This document shows positions 51,456 to 61,615 of a DNA stretch of 64,000 bases, piece by piece. The notes under the pieces are model-generated. The model did not search any database. It was not told the DNA's origin and was given only the letters and a program-made list of their open reading frames with translations. Every line of letters starts with the position of its first letter. Position 1 is the first letter of the stretch. A program made the position numbers and the translations under genes. The stretch spans positions 39,947 through 103,946 of the forward strand of contig JARGNI010000020.1 in NCBI GenBank assembly GCA_029213195.1, written 5' to 3'. Origin of the DNA: Verrucomicrobiales bacterium (lineage in GTDB: Bacteria; Verrucomicrobiota; Verrucomicrobiia; Verrucomicrobiales; DEV007).

Positions 51456-53426
51456 ATGCTGGCAGTCGACAAAGTATCCATCGAGTACGGAGCACGTTCT
51501 CTTTTCAAAGACCTCTCCTTTACGGTGAGGGCCAAGGAACGCTGGTCCCTCGCGGGTCCGAACGGGGCGGGAAAGTCGACCCTGATGAAAATCATCGCCG
51601 GGATCGAGCAACCGGATACCGGCCGGATCATCAAGGCAAAGCAGACGACGGTCGGCTACCTCCCCCAGGAAGGGGTCCAGCACAAGGGGACCTCCGTCTT
51701 CGAAGAGGCCTCCCTCGCTTTCGACGATGTGAAGCAGTTGCAGGAGCAGCTCAAGGAGGTCGAGGCTGAGATGGAAACCGGCGACCCCGAGAGCGAAGCC
51801 TATGGGGATCTCATCGAAGTTTTCGGCGATCTGCAGTTGCGACTCGATCATCACGACATCGACAAGATGAAGCCGCGAATCGAGACCGTTCTCGGCGGGC
51901 TCGGATTCAAATCCTCCGACATGGATCGCGATACCGGGGAATTCTCGGGAGGATGGCAAATGCGGATCGCAATGGCGAAACTGCTGCTGCGGGAGCCCTC
52001 GGTCCTCCTCCTCGACGAGCCGACCAACCACCTCGATATCGAAACCGTGCAGTGGCTCGAGCAATGGCTCCGCCAATACAGTGGCGCGCTGATCCTGATC
52101 TCGCACGATCGCAGCATGCTCGACAACCTAACCAACCGCACCCTCGCCTTTGAGAACGGAGGGGTCGAGCAATACTCGGGCAACTACTCGTTCTTCCTCC
52201 AGGAACGCGAAGCTCGACGCGAACAGGCCGAACGAGCCTATCGAAATCAGCAGAAGGAAATCGAGAAGACCGAGAAGTTGATCAACCGATTCCGAGCCAA
52301 GGCGACCAAGGCGAAGATGGTACAGTCGCGGATCAAGCAGCTCGACAAGATGGAGCGGATCGAGCTCGAGCAGGACGAGGCGACGATGGACTTCCGCTTC
52401 CCTCAGCCCGAGCGAAGCGGGCAGACTGTCCTCAAGCTCGAAGACCTCTGCAAGTACTACGGAGACAACAAGGTCATCGATCACTTCGACTTCGAGATCG
52501 AGCGAGGGGACAAGATTGCCATCGTGGGGGTCAACGGAGCGGGAAAATCGACCTTCTCACGCATCATTGCCGGGGAAGAGGAGCCCACTTCGGGAGAACG
52601 CATCGAGGGGCACAAAGTCGGGATCGCCTACTTCTCCCAAACTCACGCCGACGAACTCGACCCCACCAAGACGGTGCTCGGGACCATGGAAGGCAGCGTC
52701 ACGACAGAAGCCGCAGGAAACCTGCGAACCTTGCTGGGAGCGTTTCTCTTTCGAGGCGATGATGTGTTCAAATCGGTCAGTGTCCTCTCAGGTGGTGAGC
52801 GAGGTCGTCTCGCCCTCGCTCGCATGCTCCTGCAACCGGCCAACTTCCTGATTCTCGACGAGCCGACCAACCACCTCGATCTCCACTCGCAGGGAGTGCT
52901 GCAGAAAGCGCTCGTCGACTACACCGGCGCCTACGCCATCGTCTCGCACAACCGTTCCTTTCTCGACCCCATCGTGACCAAGGTGCTGGAGTTCATCCCG
53001 AATCAACCACCCAAGCTCTACTACGGGAACGTGAGCGACTACATCGAGAAGAAGCAGGCAGACCTGGATGCCGCGAAGAACTCATCGCAAGGTGCGGGCT
53101 CGAGTTCGGGCTCCTCCTCTGGGAAGTCTTCTCCCAGCGGCGCCAATCGCAAGGAACAGCGTCGTCTCGAGGCGAAAGCGCGCGAGGCAAGGGCAGCAAA
53201 GCTGAAACCGATGAAGCAGGAGTTTGAAAAGGTCGAAACGGCCATCGGCAAACTCGAGGAAGAGAAGGCAGAGCTGACGGCCAAACTGGTCGATCCGGAG
53301 TTTTTCAAGAAAGGTGACGAAGCCGGTGCCGCGACCAAGCGCTTCGCCGAGGTGGAATCCGAATTGGAAACCCAGTATTCTCGCTGGAGCGAACTCAGCG
53401 ACGAGATCGAGAAGATCGAGGGCTGA
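51456..53426 (+). CDS. ABC-F family ATPase
   Basis: 656 residues with two ABC domains and no membrane segments. Walker A of domain 1 is GPNGAGKST at 34-42, with signature FSGGWQMRIAMAKLLL and Walker B LLLDEPTNHLD. The interdomain linker is charged (REQAERAYRNQQKEIEKTEK). Walker A of domain 2 is GVNGAGKST, with signature LSGGERGRLALARMLL and Walker B LILDEPTNHLD. The last 100 residues are a Ser/Gly-rich spacer and a coiled coil (EFEKVETAIGKLEEEKAELT), as in Uup/YdiF-type members. ABC-F proteins act on the ribosome in translation control or antibiotic protection; which of these applies here is not determined. It is a single-gene unit. Confidence 0.94.
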   Translation: MLAVDKVSIEYGARSLFKDLSFTVRAKERWSLAGPNGAGKSTLMKIIAGIEQPDTGRIIKAKQTTVGYLPQEGVQHKGTSVFEEASLAFDDVKQLQEQLKEVEAEMETGDPESEAYGDLIEVFGDLQLRLDHHDIDKMKPRIETVLGGLGFKSSDMDRDTGEFSGGWQMRIAMAKLLLREPSVLLLDEPTNHLDIETVQWLEQWLRQYSGALILISHDRSMLDNLTNRTLAFENGGVEQYSGNYSFFLQEREARREQAERAYRNQQKEIEKTEKLINRFRAKATKAKMVQSRIKQLDKMERIELEQDEATMDFRFPQPERSGQTVLKLEDLCKYYGDNKVIDHFDFEIERGDKIAIVGVNGAGKSTFSRIIAGEEEPTSGERIEGHKVGIAYFSQTHADELDPTKTVLGTMEGSVTTEAAGNLRTLLGAFLFRGDDVFKSVSVLSGGERGRLALARMLLQPANFLILDEPTNHLDLHSQGVLQKALVDYTGAYAIVSHNRSFLDPIVTKVLEFIPNQPPKLYYGNVSDYIEKKQADLDAAKNSSQGAGSSSGSSSGKSSPSGANRKEQRRLEAKAREARAAKLKPMKQEFEKVETAIGKLEEEKAELTAKLVDPEFFKKGDEAGAATKRFAEVESELETQYSRWSELSDEIEKIEG

Positions 53427-53456
53427 AAGACGGAAGAGAAGACGATCGATCTTCGC

Positions 53457-54470
53457 TCACTCCTTCCTCAAATCCCGCAACGACGCCTCGATCTTTGCGT
53501 GGAGATCCCGGTTGTAACGATCCAACTGCGAAACCGGAACCGAGCCGAAGGTTTCGACGCATTCATCGACACGCCCAGCCTGCCGCAGGATGATCGTCTT
53601 TTCCAGGAGATAGCAACCCAGACGGTTGCCGTTCTGAACGTGTCGCGTGAGCCCTTTCTCGATGTTCGCGAGCGCGTCGTCGTATCTCTCATTCATCCGA
53701 TAGACCTGGGCCAGGTCGAAGTAAGCCATCCCCTGCCTGACATGGGCATCGATCAATTCTTCCTCGTGGGCGAACAGCTCCTCGGGCGTCAGGAATTTCC
53801 AACTGATCAGTTGCGAGAACGTTTTCCCGTAGAATGGCTGCAACTGGTGGGCAAAGGGATGCTGCAGATACTTCTTGATGAGTCCAATCCTGGGTTCCTC
53901 AGGGAGCAGAGCAGGATCGATGAGGTCCGGATTGATCCGTTTTCGAAGTTGCCGGAGCAATTGATTCCGTGTTTTCAGCCCCAGGAAATATAGCTGCTGG
54001 TTCTCCTTCGGCAGCTGGTTGTACCACCTCATGACGCCTTCGGAATCCCCATCGATCATCGCGTGAAAAGCATGCTCGGCGGGAACCAGGGACAAGGTTT
54101 TCAGTTCCCGGAGCAATTCCGGATCGGTCGATTCGTAGATCATCTCGAAGAAAGGAATCCACTCGGGATGCACCTCGTCCTCCTGCTTATGGCGAGTTTC
54201 ATCCCATCGGGCCAGGATCGGGCCGAGCGCTTTGACCTTCTCCTCGAGCGCCGCATCGCTCGCTCCAATCGCTTTCCATAAATAGAGCAAAGGAACCTCA
54301 TCCCCCTGCGCGAGCGCGCGAACCGCAGCAGTGCGAACTTCGACGATTCGCTCCTGAAAGGCAGCCTCATTCTTTCCACCGAGATTCTGAATCGCGAGAA
54401 GATCCGGAACGGGGACATCCGTCGAGGTCGCGAGTGCCGTGACGATGCGAAAGAGTTCGAAGACATTCAT
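53457..54470 (-). CDS. Helical TPR-like protein, unknown
   Basis: 337 residues, mostly predicted helix. It has no signal peptide or membrane segment. The C-terminal 100 residues contain TPR-like helical pairs (AYFDLAQVYRMNERYDDALA, then NIEKGLTRHVQNGNRLGCYL, then LLEKTIILRQAGRVDECVET). The N-terminal half (LLYLWKAIGASDAALEEKVK onward) is helical without a known signature. It probably works in protein-protein contacts. It is convergent with the ABC-F gene and divergent from dacB. Confidence 0.65.
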   Translation of the reverse strand: MNVFELFRIVTALATSTDVPVPDLLAIQNLGGKNEAAFQERIVEVRTAAVRALAQGDEVPLLYLWKAIGASDAALEEKVKALGPILARWDETRHKQEDEVHPEWIPFFEMIYESTDPELLRELKTLSLVPAEHAFHAMIDGDSEGVMRWYNQLPKENQQLYFLGLKTRNQLLRQLRKRINPDLIDPALLPEEPRIGLIKKYLQHPFAHQLQPFYGKTFSQLISWKFLTPEELFAHEEELIDAHVRQGMAYFDLAQVYRMNERYDDALANIEKGLTRHVQNGNRLGCYLLEKTIILRQAGRVDECVETFGSVPVSQLDRYNRDLHAKIEASLRDLRKE

Positions 54471-54526
54471 GAGACAACTGGGGTTTTACCAAGAGAATCG
54501 CGACGCGTCGACCTTTCCTCGTGGGA

Positions 54527-54542
54527 GTTTTCGCTCGAAAAC
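54527..54542. promoter_or_regulatory. Palindromic operator candidate
   Basis: GTTTTCG-CT-CGAAAAC is a perfect 7-base inverted repeat with a 2-base spacer. It lies in the short divergent interval between the TPR-like gene (start 54470) and dacB (start 54598), where a regulator could act on both promoters. No regulator is assigned. Confidence 0.3.
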
Positions 54543-54597
54543 CGAAGATTCGAGAAATCCGAAATTGATCCTTTCCACAAGCGACCGAATTTGAGAG

Positions 54598-56049
54598 ATG
54601 CCCCGCGCAATTTTGTTTCCCGCTTTCCTCTGGTTCATCGGAACTCTCTCCATCCAGGCCACCCCCGAAGCGGTTCTTGCTGAGATGGAGAAAATCCAGG
54701 GCGAATCGGGAACCAAGACTGCCTCGCTGGGACTCTGCTTCATTCCTCTTTCGGGTACACCGGAGGACGCGGAAGGATACCAGATCGACCTCGGTCTTAT
54801 TCCCGCCTCGACGCTCAAGGCAGTCACCACCGCCGTTGCGATCGAGACCCTTGGTCCTGACTTTCACTTCACAACCGAGTTGCAGATCGCGGGCACCCTC
54901 TCCGAAGAAGGGGTCCTCGATGGCGACGTGGTCATCCGCGGTGGCGGCGACCCCATGCTCGGAGAATCGAACATCGCGTCCACTTTCTCCCGCTGGCAGT
55001 CTGCTCTCCGAAAAGCCGGGATCAAGGAAGTTCTCGGTTCCGTCGTCGGAGACGCCACGATCTTCGGCACCCAGCTCATCCCCGATACCTGGCAATGGAA
55101 CGACATGGGCAACTACTACGGCGCGGGCGCGTCTGGGCTGACCTTTCACCAGAACCTCTTCTATTGCCGCTTTCGGACACCCTCGGTCGGAAGGCCCGCC
55201 CCCTTCACCGGAACCGACCCGCGGCTACCCGGAATTCAATTCATCAACGAGATGCGGGTGGGATCCTCTGGCTCAGGAGACCAGGGCTACATCTACGGAG
55301 TTCCCTACGGAACGATCTACTACCTTCGAGGAACGGTCCCCGCGGGAACTGGCTCCTTTACGATCAAGGGTTCGCTGCCCGATCCGGCCTACTTCTGTGC
55401 CCGTGCCTTTACGAAGCATCTCAATGGCAATGGTCTCTCCGTGGCGGGAGACCCCACGACCGTGCGCCGCATGAAGATCGAGGGAGAAACCCTCGCCACC
55501 CGAACGGGGATTCACTCGGAAGAATCCCCCGCTCTCTCCTCCATCATCTACCAGACCAACATGAAGTCGAACAACCTGCAAGCGGAGTGCATCCATCGAA
55601 TGATCGGGATCAAGCTCGCGGAATCGGGAACGACCAAGGCGTCCTCCCATGCGGTAAAGGAATACTGGAAGGAAAAGGGGATCGATATGTCGGGCTTTTC
55701 CATGGGGGATGGCTGTGGACTCTCCCGAGCCAACACCATCACCCCACGCCAGATGGCGATGATGCTCTATCATGCCGCCAAAGGGGATTCGTTTGATTCC
55801 TTCTACCGCTCGCTTCCCGTGGCAGGCCGTTCTGGAACTCTTCGCAGCATCGGAGGGGGGTCCGCCGCAGAAGGCCGAATCGTCGCAAAAAGCGGCACCA
55901 TCGATCGCGTTCGAAACTATGCCGGCTACGTGAACACCCGTTCTGGGAAACGCTATGCCTTTGCCTTGTTCGTAAACAACTACTCGGGGGAACTCTGGCA
56001 GGTGAAATCCCAGATCGTGAGAATTTGGACCCGGTTGGTCGCTTTGTGA
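54598..56049 (+). CDS. dacB: D-alanyl-D-alanine carboxypeptidase/endopeptidase (PBP4 type)
   Basis: 483 residues with a signal peptide (FPAFLWFIGTLSIQA). It is a peptidase S13 / PBP4 family member. The SxxK motif is PASTLKAVTTA, with the catalytic Ser at 71 and Lys at 74. The SxN motif lies in NMKSNNLQAECIHRMIG, and the KTG-type motif is GRIVAKSGTIDRVRNYAGYV (K-S-G). The typical PBP4 insert domain between SxxK and SxN is present (GDVVIRGGGDPMLGES onward). It cleaves peptide cross-links or terminal D-Ala in peptidoglycan, in the periplasm. It is a single gene, full length, convergent with the DUF1501 gene. Confidence 0.94.
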   Translation: MPRAILFPAFLWFIGTLSIQATPEAVLAEMEKIQGESGTKTASLGLCFIPLSGTPEDAEGYQIDLGLIPASTLKAVTTAVAIETLGPDFHFTTELQIAGTLSEEGVLDGDVVIRGGGDPMLGESNIASTFSRWQSALRKAGIKEVLGSVVGDATIFGTQLIPDTWQWNDMGNYYGAGASGLTFHQNLFYCRFRTPSVGRPAPFTGTDPRLPGIQFINEMRVGSSGSGDQGYIYGVPYGTIYYLRGTVPAGTGSFTIKGSLPDPAYFCARAFTKHLNGNGLSVAGDPTTVRRMKIEGETLATRTGIHSEESPALSSIIYQTNMKSNNLQAECIHRMIGIKLAESGTTKASSHAVKEYWKEKGIDMSGFSMGDGCGLSRANTITPRQMAMMLYHAAKGDSFDSFYRSLPVAGRSGTLRSIGGGSAAEGRIVAKSGTIDRVRNYAGYVNTRSGKRYAFALFVNNYSGELWQVKSQIVRIWTRLVAL

Positions 56050-56055
56050 AATCTC

Positions 56056-57531
56056 CTACCCAAGGATATCCTCGATGACCCTGGTCGTCTCGACTCCTGT
56101 CAGTTTTTGTTCGAGCCCCTGGAACGGATAGGAAAACTTGCGATCATCGATCCCCATACAGTGGAGAATCGTCGCGTTGAGATCGTTCAGGTGGACGGGG
56201 TTCTCGGTCACGTTGTAACTGAAGCCATCGGTTTCCCCGTAGGTCGTTCCAGCTTTGACGCCGCCGCCTGCCATCCACATGCAGAAGTTTCGGGGGTGGT
56301 GATCCCGACCATAATTCTCTTTTGTAAGCGCGCCCTGGGAGTAGACGGTTCTTCCGAATTCCCCGCCGAAGACAACGAGGGTGTCTTCCAGCATGCCCCG
56401 CAATTTTAGATCCTGGATCAGTCCAGCAGTTGCCTGGTCGACATCGCGACATTGGCCAGCGATCAACTTGGGGAGTCGGTTATGCTGATCCCATCCCCGG
56501 TGGAGGATCTGAATGACACGGGTTCCTCGCTCGGCCAACCTCCGGGCCATGATCGCACTGTGAGCGAAAGTTCCGGATTTCTCGACATCGGGTCCATACA
56601 ACTCAAGCGTCGACTTGCTTTCTCCACTGAGATCGGTCAATTCGGGAACGCTCGACTGCATTCGGAACGCCATCTCATACTGGGAGATCCGGGCCTGGGT
56701 TTCCGGATCTCCATAACGGGAAAAATTCTTCTCGTTTAGTTTCGAAAGGGCATCAAGCATCGTCCGCCGATCTCCCGGATTCACACCCGGAGGATTCTTC
56801 ACGTAGAGGACGGGATCCCCGGTTCCCCGCAATGCCACTCCGTCATACTTCGTGGGAAGGAATCCACTACTCCACATCCGGGTGAAAAGAGCCTGGGCCT
56901 GGCTTTCCTTGGGGAAGCTCGGGGTGAAGACCACGAAAGCGGGCAGGTCATTGCTCTCGCTTCCGAGTCCATAGCTCAACCAGGAACCGAGACTCGGTTT
57001 CCCCGGAACCTCACTGCCAGTCATAACAAAGGTACAAGCAGGGTCGTGATTGATCGCATCGGTATGGACCGACTTGATCATCGTGATGTCGTCCGCAATC
57101 CCCTTCATATGAGGAACGAGGTCGCTCATCCAGATGCCGCTCTCCCCACATTGCTCGAACGGGAACCGGCTTGGCGCGACCGGCAACCGGGATTGCCCGC
57201 TCGTCATCGTCGTGATTCGCTGGCCATTGCGGACAGATTCGGGGAGTTCCTTATCGAAGTATTTCTGAAGCCCCGGCTTGTAGTCGAAAAGATCCAACTG
57301 CGACGGGGCTCCATTCATGTGGAGATAGATCAACCGTTTCGCCTTGGGAGCGAAATGAGGGAACCCGGGAAGCGGAGGATGAACCTGTTCCGAATCCGCA
57401 GAAGCGAGTTTGGCGGCACCAGCCTGTTTCCCCATGAGGGAGGCCAGTGCGATTCCACCGACCTTGAGCCCGGCACCTTCAAAGAAACGCCGACGAGTGA
57501 GTTGTTCGTGAAAATCGATCGCGGGATTCAT
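56056..57531 (-). CDS. DUF1501 family protein
   Basis: 491 residues. The N-terminus has RR with a hydrophobic stretch ([20 protein letters not shown]). The DUF1501 core is clear: [60 protein letters not shown], and near the C-terminus [15 protein letters not shown] with [20 protein letters not shown]. It starts 2 bases after the DUF1549/DUF1553 stop and is its standard partner. Compared with the DUF1501 at 21258-22673 the same segments are present, but the two are divergent copies. The function is unknown. Confidence 0.93.
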   Translation of the reverse strand: MNPAIDFHEQLTRRRFFEGAGLKVGGIALASLMGKQAGAAKLASADSEQVHPPLPGFPHFAPKAKRLIYLHMNGAPSQLDLFDYKPGLQKYFDKELPESVRNGQRITTMTSGQSRLPVAPSRFPFEQCGESGIWMSDLVPHMKGIADDITMIKSVHTDAINHDPACTFVMTGSEVPGKPSLGSWLSYGLGSESNDLPAFVVFTPSFPKESQAQALFTRMWSSGFLPTKYDGVALRGTGDPVLYVKNPPGVNPGDRRTMLDALSKLNEKNFSRYGDPETQARISQYEMAFRMQSSVPELTDLSGESKSTLELYGPDVEKSGTFAHSAIMARRLAERGTRVIQILHRGWDQHNRLPKLIAGQCRDVDQATAGLIQDLKLRGMLEDTLVVFGGEFGRTVYSQGALTKENYGRDHHPRNFCMWMAGGGVKAGTTYGETDGFSYNVTENPVHLNDLNATILHCMGIDDRKFSYPFQGLEQKLTGVETTRVIEDILG

Positions 57532-57533
57532 GA

Positions 57534-60500
57534 TCAGTTCTTGTTTACCGTTTCGTCCAGGTTCAGGAGCAGGTTGGCGACGAGGGTGTAAGCGGCTAGC
57601 TCGGACGCTGGGAGAGATTCATCCGGTTTGCTCTCCCCGTAGCGAATCAATTTCAGGGCAGCGGATTCATCGGACGCGTAGCGATTCCGGTGCTGGACGA
57701 GAGCATTCTGGACCGTTCTTTCTTCGTCTTCTTCGGGCCAGCGTGCGGTAACGGTCCGCCAGGCCCAGCGGATTCTCTCCTCGTCGGTTGCCCCTCCCTC
57801 TTTCAAGATCCGCTCCGCGAGGTTTCGGGCCGCCTCGACGTGCTGGATGTCGTTCATCAACTGCAGCGCCTGCAAAGGAGTGTTGCTCCGTCCTCGCCTC
57901 GAACAACTCTGCTCGCGGTTCGGAGCATCGAATGAGGATAGGAACGGAGGAGGAGCGGTTCGCTTGAGAAAGGTGTAGAGACTTCGACGGTAGAGCGCAT
58001 CGCCGGTGTCCTGCTTGTAGTAACGGGTGTTGCTGCTTCCGAATCCGACCGGCTCCCAGATATTGTCGGGCTGGTAGGGTTTTACTCCTTTGCCTCCAAT
58101 GGTCGGCACAAGCAAACCGCTCAGAGACAGGGCCTGGTCACGCAATACTTCCGCATCGAGTCGAAACCGGGGACCTCGGGCAAGGAGGCGATTCTCAGGA
58201 TCTTTCTCCAGCAACTCCGGACGGATCACGGAGCTCTGCCGGTAGGCATGACTGGTCACGAGACGGGTAATGAACTTCTTCATGTCCCACCCATCCTCAA
58301 CGAACTGGATCGCGAGCCAATCAAGAAGCTCAGGATGGCTGGGCGGTTCGCCCTGGGATCCGAAATCCTCGCTGGTCTTTACGAGACCGGTTCCAAAGAA
58401 TTGCTGCCAGAGTCGATTGACCGTGACTCGTGCGGTCAGGGGATGGCTTCCACTGACCAACCAATTGGCGAGGTCGAGACGATTGTAGTCCCGGTTCTCC
58501 GGTTTGGGCGGGAGTGGAGGGAGAAAACCGGGAACACTCCGTGTCACCTTCTCACCGGGATTGTCGTACTGGCCGCGCTCCATGACAAAGCTCTCACGAG
58601 CATTCGGTAAGTCCGCCATCACGAAAGTGATCGGAGCATCTTTCTCGATTTGTTTCTTTTCCTGCTCCCAGGGAGCTTTCTCCGCCTTGATCGGATCAAG
58701 GATCTCACTGGCACCCGTGTAGATCTCTGCGAGCCAATGCTCGAAGACCTGCTTTCGCTCGGACTCGGACCACTTGTCCGCTTGCTTGCCCCTCACCAGT
58801 TGTCGCAAGCCTTCGGGCAGGGCATTGTTCCGTTTTCCCTGGTTCTTTTTCTTCCAGACTCTCCAGGACCAGTTGGGGTCCTTCGCCGGATTTGCAGTTG
58901 AGGCCACCCCCAGCTTGTCCCAGGTGACTGTGCCGTTGAATTGAGTGAAAGCATACCCAGTCACCTTGGCGCCGGGTTTCAATCCGACTTTGTTGGCGTC
59001 CACTTCCAGTCGGACCCACTTGCCGAGTTCCGGCAACTTACCCACCTCGAACTTCTCCGCAGTTTTCGGTTTACCCCAAGGGATCTTTTCGGCATTCCCC
59101 CAAAACGCGCGGTGATTCCAGCCGTTGGTGTGAAACTGAAGCATCACCGTCTCCGGGGGATCCTTCGGATCGATGTAGCAGTAGGCGAAGATTTTTCCGT
59201 TGGCCGGGATGACCCATTCCACCCCGCCCTGTTGCACATCCTGGGTGATTCCCGGTCCGGATCGGGTCACCGCATTCTTTCCGCTGAAAACGGGGCCCGT
59301 CTCAGAAGTGACAATCTTCTTCGGATGACCCAGCGCGGTATACTTGCCGGTGTTGGGAAAAGCGTCCTCGAACCAAACGGTTTCGACGGTCCTGGCAGGG
59401 GGAGGTGGATTTTGCAGGGCAGGGTCGCTGTACTCGAATTTAGCAACCGCATCCTTAATCCGTTGATCCACAGCGGTGATCCTGGCATCGAGCTCCTTCA
59501 ACCTTGCTTTGTCCTCCTCCGAGGTAATTTTCAGGATCGGTGGCGTGTCGATCTTGTTCCCATCCATTGCCGGATCCGCGGCGCTGTGGAAAAAGGAGTA
59601 GAGCGAGTAATAATCCTTTGCCGAGATGGGATCGAACTTGTGGTCATGGCAAACCGCGCATCCACCAGTCAGCCCCATCCATACTTCGATCATGGTCGTG
59701 GTTCGATCGACCGCATAGCGATAGATCCATTCCTCATTGATACTCCCCCCTTCACTCGTGGTGACATTGCAGCGATTGAAACCCGAGGCGATGAGCTGGT
59801 CCGTCGTCGGTTCAGGCAACAGGTCACCGGCCAGCTGCCATCGGGTAAATTCGTCGAAGGGAACGTTCTCGTTGAACGCTCGCACAACCCAATCCCGATA
59901 CGGCCACATCGAGCGTTCATTGTCGAGATGCAGCCCGTGAGTATCCGCGTAGCGAGCGAGATCAAGCCAGTAACGTGCCATGTGCTCGCCATAGGTGACT
60001 CGCTCAAACAGTCCGGCGACGAGCTTCTCGTAGGCGTCGGGTGATGAATCGGCGAGAAAGGCATCCACTTCCTGGGGTGTCGGAGGAAGGCCCGTCAGGT
60101 CCAGTGTCACTCTTCGAATCAAGGTCTCCCGGTCCGCTTCAGCAGAAGGCTTGAGCCCCTCCTGCGCGAGTCGTCGCTGAAGTAGAACATCGATGGGGTT
60201 CTCGTCCTTCGATTCGATTCTTTCGGGCATCTTCGGCTCCACAAAAGACCAGTGCGTCTCATACTCAGCCCCCTGCTCGATCCACTTTCGTAGAATTTCT
60301 TTCTCACCCGCTTGCAACTTCTTGTGAAAATCGGGGGGAGGCATGATCTCATCCTCATCGTCCGAGTGGATGCGCTGCCAGGCCTCGCTCTTATCGAGGT
60401 CTCCCGGGACGAAAGCGCTGTATCCACCGAGATCGGCCCGGGCTCCCTCAGCGGTGTCCAACCTGAGATCTGCCTTGCGCTCTTTCTCGTCAAACCCGTG

Positions 60501-60629
60501 ACAGGCAAAGCAGGCATCGGAAAGTATGGGGCGTACGTCGAGATTGAAAGAAACACGATCCTCAGCCAAACCTGACGTGCAAAATGTCAGAACGATCAGC
60601 GAAAGGAAAATTCCAGATCGAAAAGTCAT
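57534..60629 (-). CDS. PSD1 / planctomycete cytochrome, DUF1549-DUF1553 protein with inserted domain
   Basis: 1031 residues with a signal peptide ([16 protein letters not shown]). CFACH at 40-44 is the cytochrome haem motif. DUF1549 follows ([20 protein letters not shown], then [20 protein letters not shown]) with [20 protein letters not shown] as the second CxxCH. About 170 residues are then inserted (from [19 protein letters not shown] to the [12 protein letters not shown] segment) with a jelly-roll-like strand pattern. DUF1553 closes the protein ([20 protein letters not shown], then [20 protein letters not shown]). It is longer than the 768-residue homologue at 22673-24979, mainly through this insert, and it lacks a golvesin-like C-terminal domain. 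Confidence 0.92.
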   Translation of the reverse strand: MTFRSGIFLSLIVLTFCTSGLAEDRVSFNLDVRPILSDACFACHGFDEKERKADLRLDTAEGARADLGGYSAFVPGDLDKSEAWQRIHSDDEDEIMPPPDFHKKLQAGEKEILRKWIEQGAEYETHWSFVEPKMPERIESKDENPIDVLLQRRLAQEGLKPSAEADRETLIRRVTLDLTGLPPTPQEVDAFLADSSPDAYEKLVAGLFERVTYGEHMARYWLDLARYADTHGLHLDNERSMWPYRDWVVRAFNENVPFDEFTRWQLAGDLLPEPTTDQLIASGFNRCNVTTSEGGSINEEWIYRYAVDRTTTMIEVWMGLTGGCAVCHDHKFDPISAKDYYSLYSFFHSAADPAMDGNKIDTPPILKITSEEDKARLKELDARITAVDQRIKDAVAKFEYSDPALQNPPPPARTVETVWFEDAFPNTGKYTALGHPKKIVTSETGPVFSGKNAVTRSGPGITQDVQQGGVEWVIPANGKIFAYCYIDPKDPPETVMLQFHTNGWNHRAFWGNAEKIPWGKPKTAEKFEVGKLPELGKWVRLEVDANKVGLKPGAKVTGYAFTQFNGTVTWDKLGVASTANPAKDPNWSWRVWKKKNQGKRNNALPEGLRQLVRGKQADKWSESERKQVFEHWLAEIYTGASEILDPIKAEKAPWEQEKKQIEKDAPITFVMADLPNARESFVMERGQYDNPGEKVTRSVPGFLPPLPPKPENRDYNRLDLANWLVSGSHPLTARVTVNRLWQQFFGTGLVKTSEDFGSQGEPPSHPELLDWLAIQFVEDGWDMKKFITRLVTSHAYRQSSVIRPELLEKDPENRLLARGPRFRLDAEVLRDQALSLSGLLVPTIGGKGVKPYQPDNIWEPVGFGSSNTRYYKQDTGDALYRRSLYTFLKRTAPPPFLSSFDAPNREQSCSRRGRSNTPLQALQLMNDIQHVEAARNLAERILKEGGATDEERIRWAWRTVTARWPEEDEERTVQNALVQHRNRYASDESAALKLIRYGESKPDESLPASELAAYTLVANLLLNLDETVNKN

Positions 60630-60707
60630 GGGCTAATCTAGCCCTGTTCGGAGCCCCACATCAAGATCGTGTTTGCGTGCGACCAGGAATCGCTGTTTGA
60701 TCGATTC

Positions 60708-61313
60708 ATGAGATATCTGCTCATCGTCGCCCTCAGTCTATTTCCTTTCGCAAATGCTGCTGAAAGGGAGATCCAGCCTCACCCTGACGCGGCACCCAAC
60801 ACACACGCCCCCGGGGAGGTCGACGTCCCTGAGAATGTGAAATGGATCATCCCGGACCCAGGAGAACTCCCCGGAATCGTTCTCGATGAGACGGACGCTG
60901 TCCTCACGGGAAGCTGGCAATACTCGACCCACACCCCGCCCTACGTCGGGATCGGGTATCTTCACGACCAGAAATCCGGCAAGGGAGAGAAATCAGTGAC
61001 CTGGAATGCAGAGTTCGCCGAGCCCGGATGGTATGAGGTGCGGCTCGCACATTGTTACAATGTCAGGCGATCAACACGAGCTCTCATCACGATTGAACAC
61101 GCGAGCGGAAAATTCCAGACTCGCATCAACCAACAGGACATCCCAGCCCACGCACGGCTCTTTCGAAGTCTCGGGGTCTTCTATTTCGAAAAAGGGAAAT
61201 CTGGTTCCGTGGTGGTATCCAACGAGGGCACCGAAGACAACAAGGTCGTCATTGCCGATGCCGTCCAGTTTCTCAAAGCGGAACCACCTCAAGACGCCAA
61301 CAAGAAACCCTAA
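60708..61313 (+). CDS. Stand-alone golvesin-like (xanthan-lyase C-terminal-like) domain protein
   Basis: About 201 residues from ATG 60708, which starts a signal peptide (MRYLLIVALSLFPFANA); upstream in-frame codons to 60669 are unlikely. The mature protein is one domain: GIVLDETDAVLTGSWQYSTH, then PPYVGIGYLHDQKSGKGEKS, then GWYEVRLAHCYNVRRSTRAL, and ending DNKVVIADAVQFLKAE. The same segments, in the same order, make the C-terminal domain of the FAD oxidoreductase at 18747-20861 (GSW, P-F/Y-VG-GY-HD, KGE, VR, H, VI-DAVQ-L). It is secreted and probably binds carbohydrate or another envelope component. It is divergent from the DUF1549/DUF1553 gene, with 78 bases between the starts. Confidence 0.88.
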   Translation: MRYLLIVALSLFPFANAAEREIQPHPDAAPNTHAPGEVDVPENVKWIIPDPGELPGIVLDETDAVLTGSWQYSTHTPPYVGIGYLHDQKSGKGEKSVTWNAEFAEPGWYEVRLAHCYNVRRSTRALITIEHASGKFQTRINQQDIPAHARLFRSLGVFYFEKGKSGSVVVSNEGTEDNKVVIADAVQFLKAEPPQDANKKP

Positions 61314-61397
61314 CCAACGGATTCGAGATTGACGGGAGTGGTTCCACTCGATTGGATGGGGAGGAAATCACCCTGCAATTCTGCTCCCCCTCTCTTG

Positions 61398-61595
61398 ATG
61401 CGCCTCCTCTTGCTTCCTCTCGCTGCCCTTGCCCTCCTGATTCTGCCGAGTTGTGAGACCAAGCAAGAAGCCTACACGGGCATCGCCGATCACAATGGGA
61501 TCGTGACGAACAATACCCGGCCGGTTCCCAAGAAAGAGAAAAAGAGCCTGCGCCAGATCGGGTCGGATGCCGTCGGCATCATTCCCGATTGGTAG
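61398..61595 (+). CDS. Small lipoprotein
   Basis: About 65 residues from ATG 61398: a hydrophobic signal (MRLLLLPLAALALLILPSC) with lipobox LPSC, then a short hydrophilic part (ETKQEAYTGIADHNGIVTNN, then KKEKKSLRQIGSDAVGIIP). It has no family signature. It may anchor a small peptide at the outer membrane. It lies 84 bases past the golvesin-like gene and ends 20 bases before the stop of the convergent sulfatase. Confidence 0.65.
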   Translation: MRLLLLPLAALALLILPSCETKQEAYTGIADHNGIVTNNTRPVPKKEKKSLRQIGSDAVGIIPDW

Positions 61596-61615
61596 TCCTC
61601 GAGCAATCGCGGCGA

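Noticed and set aside
60630..60644. GGGCT-AATCT-AGCCC inverted repeat before the golvesin-like gene.
   Set aside because: A 5-base stem is likely by chance and I see no copy that would make it a repeat family.
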